DNA from: an uncultured Flavobacteriaceae bacterium
GTDB lineage: Bacteria; Bacteroidota; Bacteroidia; Flavobacteriales; Flavobacteriaceae
Direction of reading: 5' to 3'
DNA length: 5,149 nt
Assembly (NCBI GenBank): GCA_947311745.1
Contig: CAMZLT010000253.1
Span: 1 to 5,149, forward strand
Below the pieces are notes generated by a model. That model saw only the letters and a list, made by a program, of their open reading frames with translations, did not search any database and had not been told where the DNA came from. The translations under genes and the position numbers were made by a program. This document shows positions 1-5,149 of this stretch, in pieces; positions within the stretch are counted from its first letter, which is position 1; each line of letters begins with the position of its first letter.

Positions 1-2
1 AA

Positions 3-245
3 GAATTTAACCTTTCAAAATATGTAAAATTATTTCCTAAATATGTAAAGGATGAAATCCATATTTCTGTTACAAACAATTTAGAAATCAATTCTGTTGT
101 ATTTTTTGCCTTAACAGGAAAGAAAGTAAAAGAAATTCACGCAAGTTTTAATAAAATTGACCTTTCTGATTTTTCAAGTGGTTTGTATTTTGTTAAAATA
201 AAAACGCAAAAAGGAATAATAGCAAAAAAAATAATAAAACAATAA
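3..245 (+). CDS. T9SS type A sorting-domain protein, C-terminal fragment (5' end outside window)
   Basis: Only the last 80 residues and the TAA stop are present; the frame is open to the left edge. They form a type IX secretion C-terminal sorting domain (the TIGR04183-like 'Por' domain): a leading FP..VKDEIHI strand at residues 11-21, a central strand ending in LTGKKV at about 37-42, then IDLSDFSSGLYFVKI at 52-66 and a lysine-rich end, KKIIKQ. In the known family this domain takes a Sec-exported protein through the outer membrane and is then cleaved, leaving the protein on the surface or released. What the cargo does cannot be told because the functional part lies outside. One oddity: the usual PNP of the first motif reads PKY (residues 12-14), and a KYVK copy stands seven codons earlier. 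pepT starts 9 bases downstream, so the two may share a transcript. The domain call is firm; the cargo is unknown. Confidence 0.88.
   Translation, partial: EFNLSKYVKLFPKYVKDEIHISVTNNLEINSVVFFALTGKKVKEIHASFNKIDLSDFSSGLYFVKIKTQKGIIAKKIIKQ
18..49 (+). repeat. 11-bp direct repeat AAATATGTAAA, two copies, 21-bp period
   Basis: AAATATGTAAA occurs at 18-28 and again at 39-49, exactly 21 bases (seven codons) apart and in the same reading frame, so both copies encode KYVK. The second copy covers the position where the sorting-domain family normally has NPVK. The repeat is read directly from the sequence; that one copy templated the other is inference. Confidence 0.7.
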
Positions 246-254
246 CTATACAGT

Positions 255-1490
255 ATGCAACAAATTATAGATAGATTTTTTCGATACGTAAAAATAGATA
301 CGCAATCCAATCCAAATAACGAAGCAGCTTTTCCTAGTACAGAAAAACAATGGGATTTAGCAAATATCTTGGTGCAAGAACTTAAAGATATGGGAATGCA
401 AGATGTACATATAGATAAACATGCGTATATTATGGCAACTTTACCAAGTAATTTAGATTACGATGTGCCAACTGTTGGATTTATTGCACATATGGATACT
501 AGTCCTGATTTTACAGGAACGAATGTAAAACCGCAAATACATAAAAATTACGACGGAAAAGATATTGTTCTAAATAAAGATAAAAATATTATTCTTTCTC
601 CAGATTATTTTGAGGATTTGCTACAATATAAAGGGCAAACCATTATTACTACTGATGGTACAACACTATTAGGAGCAGATGATAAAGCAGGAATTACCGA
701 AATAATGTGTGCAATGCAATACCTTATTAACAATCCAGATATAAAACACGGTGCTATTCGTGTAGCATTTACACCAGATGAGGAAGTAGGTAAAGGAGCT
801 CATAAATTTGATGTAGAAAAATTTAACGCAGATTGGGCTTATACTATAGACGGAAGTCAAGTTGGTGAGTTAGAATACGAAAATTTTAATGCCGCAGGAG
901 CAAAAGTTACCATTACTGGTAGAAGTGTTCATCCTGGTTATGCAAAAGGAAAAATGGTAAATTCTATGTTAATTTCTTCCGAATTTATAAATGCTTTACC
1001 AGCTGACGAAACGCCACAAACCACAACGGGTTACGAAGGTTTTTTTCATGTATATGGAATGGAAGGAAATGTAGAAAAAACGGAAATTGGTCTTATAATA
1101 CGCGATCACGATCGTAAAAAATTTGAAGCAAGAAAAATACAAGTACAGCAAATAGTAGACGATATTAATTTAAGATTAGGCAAGGATGCGGTCGCAGTTG
1201 AAATAAAAGATCAATACTTTAATATGCGTGAAAAGGTAGAGCCAGTAATGCATATTGTAGATATTGCTGAGGATGCTATGAAAGCACTAAATATCAAGCC
1301 TTTAATAAAAGCAATTCGTGGTGGGACAGATGGATCGCAATTATCGTATATGGGTTTACCTTGTCCAAATATTTTTGCAGGAGGACACAATTTTCACGGA
1401 CGTTTTGAATACGTACCAGTAGAATCTATGGAATTAGCAATTAAAACTATTGTAAAAATAGCAGAGCTAACAGCTGAAAAGTTTAAATAA
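255..1490 (+). CDS. pepT: Peptidase T (tripeptide aminopeptidase, M20B)
   Basis: This is a cytoplasmic di-zinc aminopeptidase that removes the N-terminal residue from tripeptides, a late step in peptide use and protein turnover. At 411 residues it matches the family (about 408 in enterobacteria) and is full length. The metal and catalytic signature is complete: HMDT with H79 and D81; GADDKAG with the bridging D142; PDEEVGKG with catalytic E176 and metal ligand E177; TIDG with D199; and GGHNFHG near the end, where H381 is the probable last zinc ligand. [16 protein letters not shown] (222-237) belongs to the dimerisation (lid) domain inserted between the two halves of the catalytic domain. The ATG at 255 puts the N-terminal [16 protein letters not shown] in the usual place. 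It has no clear Shine-Dalgarno, as is normal for this phylum. It lies 9 bases after the sorting-domain gene and 7 before the next, which suggests co-transcription. The function assignment is secure. Confidence 0.97.
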   Translation: MQQIIDRFFRYVKIDTQSNPNNEAAFPSTEKQWDLANILVQELKDMGMQDVHIDKHAYIMATLPSNLDYDVPTVGFIAHMDTSPDFTGTNVKPQIHKNYDGKDIVLNKDKNIILSPDYFEDLLQYKGQTIITTDGTTLLGADDKAGITEIMCAMQYLINNPDIKHGAIRVAFTPDEEVGKGAHKFDVEKFNADWAYTIDGSQVGELEYENFNAAGAKVTITGRSVHPGYAKGKMVNSMLISSEFINALPADETPQTTTGYEGFFHVYGMEGNVEKTEIGLIIRDHDRKKFEARKIQVQQIVDDINLRLGKDAVAVEIKDQYFNMREKVEPVMHIVDIAEDAMKALNIKPLIKAIRGGTDGSQLSYMGLPCPNIFAGGHNFHGRFEYVPVESMELAIKTIVKIAELTAEKFK

Positions 1491-1497
1491 GTGTACT

Positions 1498-2211
1498 ATG
1501 GTTGATGTTACGAAATATAAAACAGATGTTCTAGATATATGGAGTAAATACCAAAACCATGAAATTTTTTTAAATCCTGATTTTGAATATCGTAAATTTC
1601 CTCTTTTACCTGAAAAAATAAAAAAGAATAGCCTTTTATTTGTAGGGATGAATCCTTCTTTTCGTAAAGGTGTAAAAATTCTTGATAGTGAAAAAAAAGT
1701 AGGATTTTATGATATCCATAAAAATAATAATGAAAAGGAAATTTCGTATTTTATAAAAATGAGTGATGTTGCTAGATATTGTGAAGTTGAATGGACACAT
1801 TTAGATTTGTTTTTTATCAGGGAGACGCAACAAAAATTAATTGAAAGTTTAACATATACTAGTATTGATTTTCTGAATGAACAATTGGCTATATCTTTTG
1901 AAATTATTGAAAAATCTAAACCAAAATTGATAATTGTTGCAAATGCATTTGCTTCTGAATTTTTTGGAAAAAAGAAAGAAAGTAAGCATAGCAAATTTGA
2001 TAAAATTTGGAAAGGATTTGATTTGTATTTTGACAACAATTTATGGGGAAAGAAAACTACTTTTAATAAAAGTATCGGAACTTATGAGATTAAATTGAAT
2101 AACAAATTAGTTCCGATATTATTTTCAGGAATGCTGTCAGGACAGAGAGCATTAGATATTGGCTCTTTTGAACGATTAAAGTGGCAAGCGAAAAAAATAT
2201 TAAATAGGTAG
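1498..2211 (+). CDS. Uracil-DNA glycosylase-like superfamily protein (tentative)
   Basis: This is a 237-residue, probably cytoplasmic protein with no signal peptide or membrane segment. Three blocks resemble the uracil-DNA glycosylase fold. A hydrophobic strand runs into LLFVGMNPS (46-54), in the place of UDG motif 1 (G-x-x-P). KPKLIIVANAFASEFF (141-156) looks like the strand and helix 'lkPrvvvalG.tA'. VPILFSGMLSGQRALD (205-220) sits where motif 2 (usually H-P-S) should be, but the histidine is replaced. Between them, EWTHLDLFFIRETQQ (98-112) is a conserved-looking block. If the fold is right, it may act on damaged bases in DNA, or it may be a related enzyme without that activity; substrate and activity are unknown. 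The ATG lies 7 bases after the pepT stop, so it is probably read from the same transcript. Its base composition looks lower in GC than pepT (about 28% in a sampled line against 38%), which could mean separate ancestry. That it is a real gene is likely; the family is a moderate guess. Confidence 0.6.
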   Translation: MVDVTKYKTDVLDIWSKYQNHEIFLNPDFEYRKFPLLPEKIKKNSLLFVGMNPSFRKGVKILDSEKKVGFYDIHKNNNEKEISYFIKMSDVARYCEVEWTHLDLFFIRETQQKLIESLTYTSIDFLNEQLAISFEIIEKSKPKLIIVANAFASEFFGKKKESKHSKFDKIWKGFDLYFDNNLWGKKTTFNKSIGTYEIKLNNKLVPILFSGMLSGQRALDIGSFERLKWQAKKILNR

Positions 2212-2238
2212 TAAATTATATCATATTTATAAGGATGA

Positions 2239-2712
2239 CTATTTCAAAAAAGAAGTGTACATCCAAACCATTTTTTCTTGTTCGCGAATGTAGTCGCTCA
2301 TTAAAGCACTTGTACCTTCATCACCTAAATCTCCTGCTAAATTTAGTATTATACGTTGTTTTTTTAAGATAATTTTAAAAGTATTTAAAATTTCTTGTAC
2401 ACCTTTTATTCCGTTGGTAGTATCTGTAACTTCCGTAATTTTTGATGCTTTAAAATAATCGCTAAAATTGTGGTTTGGCTCATATCCCAACGTTAAGATA
2501 CGCTCTGCTAAATCATCAATTTTTATGAATAAATCGTTGTACAATTCCTCAAATTTAAGATGTAATTCAAAAAAATTACTTCCTTTTATTTTCCAATGGA
2601 AACCTCTTATGTTTTGATAAAAAACGGAATAGTTCGCTAACAAATCATTTAGAGCATTTGCCAATTCGTTACTTTTTTCTTTATTTAATCCTATTTGACT
2701 TAAATCTTTCAT
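2239..2712 (-). CDS. dps: Dps-family mini-ferritin (starvation-inducible DNA-binding protein)
   Basis: The 157-residue product belongs to the Dps family, whose members form 12-subunit cytoplasmic shells that oxidise Fe2+ with hydrogen peroxide and store the iron, protecting DNA from hydroxyl radicals. The inter-subunit ferroxidase site is intact: H39 (in RGFHWKIKG), H51 (FFELHLKFEELYND), D66 and E70 (IDDLAERI). The H-12-H-15-D-4-E spacing equals that of Listeria Dps (31, 43, 58, 62). The C-terminal block AGDLGDEGTSALMSDYIREQEKMVWMY (126-152) is the second family signature. The N-terminal tail is short with few lysines, so DNA binding through a basic tail of the E. coli kind is not evident; the main role may be iron and peroxide detoxification. 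The ATG gives normal family length. It has its own upstream promoter-like box, 104 bases after the carbonic anhydrase-like gene. It converges on the UDG-like gene with 27 bases between the stops and no obvious terminator hairpin. Confidence 0.95.
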   Translation of the reverse strand: MKDLSQIGLNKEKSNELANALNDLLANYSVFYQNIRGFHWKIKGSNFFELHLKFEELYNDLFIKIDDLAERILTLGYEPNHNFSDYFKASKITEVTDTTNGIKGVQEILNTFKIILKKQRIILNLAGDLGDEGTSALMSDYIREQEKMVWMYTSFLK

Positions 2713-2748
2713 ATCGGTATGTTTTTAATGTTATTATATTTATTACCA

Positions 2749-2756
2749 CAAAGGTA
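2749..2756 (-). promoter_or_regulatory. Putative dps promoter, Bacteroidota -7 box
   Basis: On the minus strand this reads TACCTTTG, an exact match to the Bacteroidota sigma-ABfr -7 consensus TAnnTTTG. It ends 36 bases before the dps ATG, giving a leader of roughly 30 bases. No TTG or TTTG (-33) element is visible 17-23 bases upstream; that position holds an inverted repeat (2776-2787), which suggests dependence on an activator. The box is seen directly; promoter activity is inferred. Confidence 0.55.
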
Positions 2757-2775
2757 TTTGAATACAATAATAAAA

Positions 2776-2797
2776 GTGTATAAACACAATTGATTGT
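2776..2797. repeat. Two overlapping short inverted repeats in the dps upstream region
   Basis: GTGT-N4-ACAC (2776-2787) overlaps ACAAT-TG-ATTGT (2786-2797). They sit about 20-40 bases upstream of the dps -7 box, where a -33 element or an activator site would lie. Short half-sites (4 and 5 bp) in AT-rich DNA can arise by chance, so an operator role is only a suggestion. Confidence 0.3.
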
Positions 2798-2816
2798 TTT
2801 TATTTTTAAATAGAAA

Positions 2817-3326
2817 TTACTTATACCAAGAAGCGTATTTAATATACGCATCAGCAATTCGTTCAATTTCTCCAGACACTAAATCAGAGCTAATATCTTT
2901 AATTTTTTTTGCTGGTATGCCTGCATAAATTGTTCCTTGTTCAACAATTGTACCTTTAGTTAAAACCGAGCCTGCTGCAATAATAGAATTTGAATGAACA
3001 ATACAATCATCCATAATAATGCTTCCCATTCCTACTAAAACATTGTCTTTGATTGTACAACCATGCACGATAGCATTGTGTCCGATAGAGACATTATTAC
3101 CAATATTTGTAGGTGATTTTTTATAAGTTGCATGAATACAAGCACCATCTTGTATGTTTACTTTATTTCCTATTTTAATATAATGTACATCAGCACGAAC
3201 TACGGCATTATACCAAATACTACAATTGTCTCCACAAATAAAATCACCAATAATTACTGCTGTTTCTGCAATAAAACAATCTTTTCCGAATTGTGGTTTT
3301 TTACCATTTAACTCTTTTATTACCAT
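2817..3326 (-). CDS. Gamma-class carbonic anhydrase-like protein (YrdA/PaaY type, left-handed beta-helix)
   Basis: This 169-residue protein is built of hexapeptide repeats (for example IGNNVS, IGHNAI, IKDNVL, VHSNSI) that form a left-handed beta-helix trimer, closed by a C-terminal helix (about 150-167). The three metal-binding histidines of gamma carbonic anhydrases are in place: H65 (GACIHA), H83 and H88 (IGHNAIVHG). So are the active-site R44 and D46 (NAVVRADVHYI) and the Q59-D60 pair (NIQDG). The acidic loop and proton-shuttle glutamates of archaeal Cam are missing, as in YrdA and CamH-like members, so hydration of CO2 is possible but not assured. It is often annotated only as a 'gamma carbonic anhydrase family' or transferase-hexapeptide protein. 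The ATG follows the stop of the upstream gene directly (TAAATG on the minus strand), implying translational coupling. Family is certain, metal binding likely, reaction uncertain. Confidence 0.92.
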   Translation of the reverse strand: MVIKELNGKKPQFGKDCFIAETAVIIGDFICGDNCSIWYNAVVRADVHYIKIGNKVNIQDGACIHATYKKSPTNIGNNVSIGHNAIVHGCTIKDNVLVGMGSIIMDDCIVHSNSIIAAGSVLTKGTIVEQGTIYAGIPAKKIKDISSDLVSGEIERIADAYIKYASWYK

Positions 3327-3869
3327 TTAGAATTTCTTTTTATTGATACTTTTTCCTTTTTTATCCAAACTTTGTTGCAATTTGTCTTTTAAAGCTTCTA
3401 CAATATTATATGCCGCAGGACATATTTCGGTGTTTTTAATGGTTAGTTCTGCTATCTGAATAAATTTTCGTCGGTTTGTATGTGGGTATTCACTACAAGC
3501 TTTTGGTCTAACATCATAAATAAAACACGTGTTATCCGAATCTAAAAAACTGCAAGGAGCTTCACGTAAAACCATAAAATCATCAGAATCTCGTTCTAAA
3601 TATTGTTCAATAAATTTAATTTCTTTCATTTTTAAATGCTTAGAAATTCGTTGAATATCTTTTTCGGTAAAAATCGGACTAGTAGTTTTACAGCAATTGG
3701 CACAAGTTAGGCAATCTGTTTTTTCAAATTCTGCTTGATCAAGTTCTTGGACAATATAATCCAAGTTTTTTGGTGTTTTCTTTTTTAATAATTGAAAAAA
3801 CTTTTTAGTTTCTTTTAATTTTTCTTTTGCTAATTTGGGTAGATCCTCTAGATTTGGTTTTAATTCCAT
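3327..3869 (-). CDS. YkgJ/UPF0153-family cysteine-cluster protein
   Basis: The 180-residue cytoplasmic protein carries the YkgJ-type cysteine cluster. CLTCANCC gives C53, C56, C59 and C60; then come APC (C106), TCFIYDVRPKAC (C115, C125, followed by SEYP) and EIC (C150), eight cysteines in all. In this family the cysteines are predicted to bind zinc or an Fe-S cluster; the biochemical role is not established, so I give none. The first 45 residues are lysine- and leucine-rich and probably helical (KLAKEKLKETKKFFQLLKKK), and the C-terminal tail is again rich in lysine. There is no signal peptide. The ATG at 3869-3867 gives the normal family layout. It is the first gene of a two-gene unit with the carbonic anhydrase-like gene, whose ATG touches this stop codon. 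Upstream lies a 307-base gap, so its promoter must lie there or further upstream. Confidence 0.88.
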   Translation of the reverse strand: MELKPNLEDLPKLAKEKLKETKKFFQLLKKKTPKNLDYIVQELDQAEFEKTDCLTCANCCKTTSPIFTEKDIQRISKHLKMKEIKFIEQYLERDSDDFMVLREAPCSFLDSDNTCFIYDVRPKACSEYPHTNRRKFIQIAELTIKNTEICPAAYNIVEALKDKLQQSLDKKGKSINKKKF

Positions 3870-3883
3870 TTTTAAACTTTTTA

Positions 3884-3891
3884 CAAAGAAC
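3884..3891 (-). promoter_or_regulatory. Weak -7-like box upstream of the YkgJ-family gene
   Basis: The minus strand reads GTTCTTTG, which keeps the TTTG half of TAnnTTTG but not the TA. It ends 15 bases before the ATG, so the leader would be only about 8-10 bases. No -33 TTG stands at the right distance. It is offered as the best local candidate only. Confidence 0.2.
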
Positions 3892-4005
3892 GTGAAAAAT
3901 ATTTAATAACTTATTGATACATTTAAACAATTACTAATATCATTTAATTTTGTTTTGTAATGTCGTAAAATTGGATAGAGTTATTTTTTGCAAGATTGAA
4001 ATTAA

Positions 4006-4025
4006 AATATTTTGATGAAAATATT
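4006..4025. repeat. All-AT 8-bp inverted repeat with GATG loop
   Basis: AATATTTT (4006-4013) and AAAATATT (4018-4025) are exact inverse complements around a 4-base loop. The stem has no GC pair and would be weak in RNA. No U-rich tract follows on the minus strand, so I do not call it a terminator. It may be chance in AT-rich DNA. Confidence 0.4.
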
Positions 4026-4120
4026 GTAAAAAAGAAACAGTAAAATGATTTATTATACTAAAAAATAGATGCTTTTGGTATAAAATATAAATCACGGTTG
4101 AATAGCTTGTTTGTGAAGCA

Positions 4121-4153
4121 GAAAGGGTCGTTTGCAAAGCAAACAACCCTTTC
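4121..4153 (-). terminator. 15-bp stem-loop after the propeller gene, likely transcript 3' end
   Basis: The arms GAAAGGGT-C-GTTTGC (4121-4135) and GCAAAC-A-ACCCTTTC (4139-4153) pair around a 3-base loop. On the plus strand the middle position is a C/A mismatch, but in minus-strand RNA it is a U-G pair, so the full 15-bp stem forms only in a minus-strand transcript. It begins 23 bases past the stop of the TolB-like gene. No run of U follows beyond the UUU inside the stem, so it is either a terminator without a strong U-tract or a 3'-end stabilising structure. That the hairpin exists is clear; the function is inferred from position. Confidence 0.7.
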
Positions 4154-4161
4154 AAATTAAC

Positions 4162-4189
4162 CAAACTTAATATAATCTAATCTACCCAA
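4162..4189 (-). promoter_or_regulatory. Promoter-like match (TTG-N17-TAAGTTTG) at the end of the propeller gene
   Basis: The minus strand has TTG (4187-4189), 17 bases, then TAAGTTTG (4162-4169), which fits the flavobacterial TTG-N17-23-TAnnTTTG pattern in both parts. A transcript from it would begin almost at the base of the 15-bp hairpin and run toward the YkgJ-family gene about 290 bases on. Such short AT-rich motifs are expected fairly often by chance, so confidence is low. Confidence 0.25.
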
Positions 4190-5149
4190 TCTGCTACAAA
4201 CAAATTGGTGTCTTTTGTGCCATGATTGTTTCTGTTTGAGGAAAAAATTAATTTTTTACCATCATACGAAAACATAGGAAATGCATCAAATACTTTATCA
4301 AAGGTAATTTGCTCTAATCCTGTACCATCAATATTTACCATATACAAATTAAAAGGAACAGATTTGTTTTTATGATTAGATGAGAAAATAACTTTTTTAC
4401 CTGAAGGATGGAAAAATGGTGCCCAATTTGCTGAACCTAAATCCGTTATTTTCTTTAAATCACTACCATCGACATTACAGATGTACAATTCCATATGAGT
4501 TGGCATTACTAAATTTTCTTTTAACAAATCTTTATATTCTTTAATTTCTGCATCTGTTTTTGGACGTGAGGATCGGAAAATTAATTTTGTACCATCAGGA
4601 GAAAAGAACGCTCCACCATCATAGCCTAATTCATGAGTAATTTGCTTTACATCGCTACCATCTAATTTCATGGTATATAGTTCTAAATCACCACTTCGCA
4701 TAGAAGTAAATACAATTAAATCACCTTTTGGTGAGACTGTTGGTTCTGCATCATAACCAGGACTATTAGTCAATTGCTTTAATTGATTACCTTGTAAATC
4801 TGCCGTAAAAATATCAAAATTAGGATAAATTGCCCAAACGTATTTTCCTCCATAGTCCTCTTTTTTAGGTACTGGAGGACAATTAACATCACCTAAATGT
4901 GTTGAAGAATAAACTATAGTAGAATCTCCAGGCATAAAATAGCTACATGTGGTTCTACCTTTACCTGTACTTACCATTTTCGGAATAGTTTTATCGTTTT
5001 TTAACGGTTTTTCTAAATCATAAATAAATATCTGATCACAGTTTAAATCCCAATGATTAGATGCTTGAAATACTAATTTTTTGTCATCAAAACTCCAATA
5101 TGCTTCGGCATTATCACCTCCAAATGTTAATTGTTTAATGTTTTTTAGA
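4177..5149 (-). CDS. TolB-like PD40 beta-propeller protein, C-terminal 323 residues (5' end outside window)
   Basis: The reading frame is open from the right edge to the TAG at 4179-4177. The methionine at 4977-4975 is internal, because upstream codons continue the fold (IKQLTFGGDNAEAYWSFDD and onward). Six WD40-like PD40 repeats are visible, each with an aromatic/S-x-DG-x-x-(I/L)-x-F-x-S core: about residues 15-29, 65-80, 125-136, 168-180, 230-241 and 276-288 of the visible part. Blades 3-6 carry the DG..L.QIT or LY...LDGS linkers typical of TolB. Six blades make a complete TolB-type propeller, so mainly the N-terminal part (often a signal peptide) is missing. Blades 2 and 4 carry insertions, the latter lysine- and glutamate-rich and probably helical. 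There is no T9SS domain at the C-terminus. Such proteins are usually periplasmic or lipoproteins, and flavobacterial homologues are often labelled 'biopolymer transporter Tol'. Without tolQRA or pal neighbours in view, a Tol-Pal role is not supported; ligand unknown. Confidence 0.88.
   Translation of the reverse strand, partial: LKNIKQLTFGGDNAEAYWSFDDKKLVFQASNHWDLNCDQIFIYDLEKPLKNDKTIPKMVSTGKGRTTCSYFMPGDSTIVYSSTHLGDVNCPPVPKKEDYGGKYVWAIYPNFDIFTADLQGNQLKQLTNSPGYDAEPTVSPKGDLIVFTSMRSGDLELYTMKLDGSDVKQITHELGYDGGAFFSPDGTKLIFRSSRPKTDAEIKEYKDLLKENLVMPTHMELYICNVDGSDLKKITDLGSANWAPFFHPSGKKVIFSSNHKNKSVPFNLYMVNIDGTGLEQITFDKVFDAFPMFSYDGKKLIFSSNRNNHGTKDTNLFVADWVD

Larger units (their letters stand above)
3870..4176. 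other. 307-base gene-free AT-rich interval
   Basis: Between the YkgJ-family start and the propeller stop I find no credible gene on either strand. The longest frame (minus, from 4164, 74 codons) is rich in F, I, L, Q and S, runs through the hairpin and resembles no family I know. The interval holds the strong hairpin at 4121-4153, an all-AT inverted repeat at 4006-4025, promoter-like boxes, and otherwise plain AT-rich sequence. It should contain the 3' end of the propeller transcript and the promoter of the YkgJ/carbonic anhydrase pair. Confidence 0.7.

Noticed and set aside
669..860. 63-codon open frame antisense to pepT
   Set aside because: It overlaps the most conserved, metal-binding part of pepT and has no independent support.
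1707..2039. 110-codon open frame antisense to the UDG-like gene
   Set aside because: It lies wholly inside a better-supported gene, and its Phe/Ser/Ile-rich product is the typical shadow of an AT-rich coding strand.
2212..2238. Possible bidirectional terminator between the convergent UDG-like and dps genes
   Set aside because: The 27 bases contain no inverted repeat of useful length or GC content.
2681..2866. 61-codon minus-strand frame spanning the dps upstream region
   Set aside because: It overlaps the start of dps and the end of the carbonic anhydrase-like gene in another frame and covers the promoter; no protein family is recognisable.
2239..3869. A novel multi-gene metal or stress system formed by the YkgJ-family, carbonic anhydrase-like and dps genes
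   Set aside because: Each protein is a common housekeeping type, dps appears to have its own promoter, and adjacency in one window is not enough to claim a system.
3940..4164. 74-codon open frame on the minus strand in the gap after the propeller gene
   Set aside because: Its start overlaps the strong hairpin, its composition is what AT-rich noncoding DNA gives when translated, and it has no recognisable motif or ribosome-binding signal.
4975..4977. ATG as a possible start of the propeller protein (266-residue form)
   Set aside because: The same frame continues to the window edge with clear propeller sequence, including a first PD40 repeat, so this methionine is internal.

Overview
The window looks like ordinary chromosome from a low-GC member of the Bacteroidota, most likely a marine-type Flavobacteriaceae. 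Three things point there. The partial gene at the left edge ends in a type IX secretion (T9SS) C-terminal sorting domain, which is essentially confined to this phylum. No gene has a convincing Shine-Dalgarno sequence. The dps upstream region holds an exact match to the Bacteroidota -7 box TAnnTTTG. The DNA is strongly AT-rich throughout. I do not name a genus.

Left block, plus strand (1-2211): the 3' end of a T9SS-exported protein, then peptidase T (pepT), then a 237-residue protein that I place tentatively in the uracil-DNA glycosylase-like superfamily. The gaps are 9 and 7 bases, so the three are probably co-transcribed, although their functions have no obvious link.

Middle block, minus strand (2239-3869): a YkgJ-type cysteine-cluster protein and a gamma-class carbonic anhydrase-like hexapeptide protein, joined stop-to-start with no spacer (TAAATG), followed by dps, a mini-ferritin behind its own promoter. 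All three are predicted metal-binding proteins (an Fe-S or Zn cluster, a His3 metal site and a ferroxidase site). dps converges on the UDG-like gene with only 27 bases between them.

Right block (3870-5149): a 307-base gene-free AT-rich stretch carries a strong 15-bp hairpin, and beyond it on the minus strand lies the C-terminal 323 residues of a TolB-like six-bladed PD40 beta-propeller protein that runs off the right edge. The hairpin pairs fully (with one G-U) only in the minus-strand RNA, so it is best read as the 3'-end structure of the propeller gene's transcript.

I see no CRISPR array, tRNA, rRNA, insertion sequence, toxin-antitoxin pair or defence island, and no convincing undescribed multi-gene system. 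The points most worth a second look are the altered sorting-domain motif next to an 11-bp direct repeat, the atypical UDG-like protein, the hairpin with a promoter-like match just upstream of it, and the inverted repeats in the dps promoter region.
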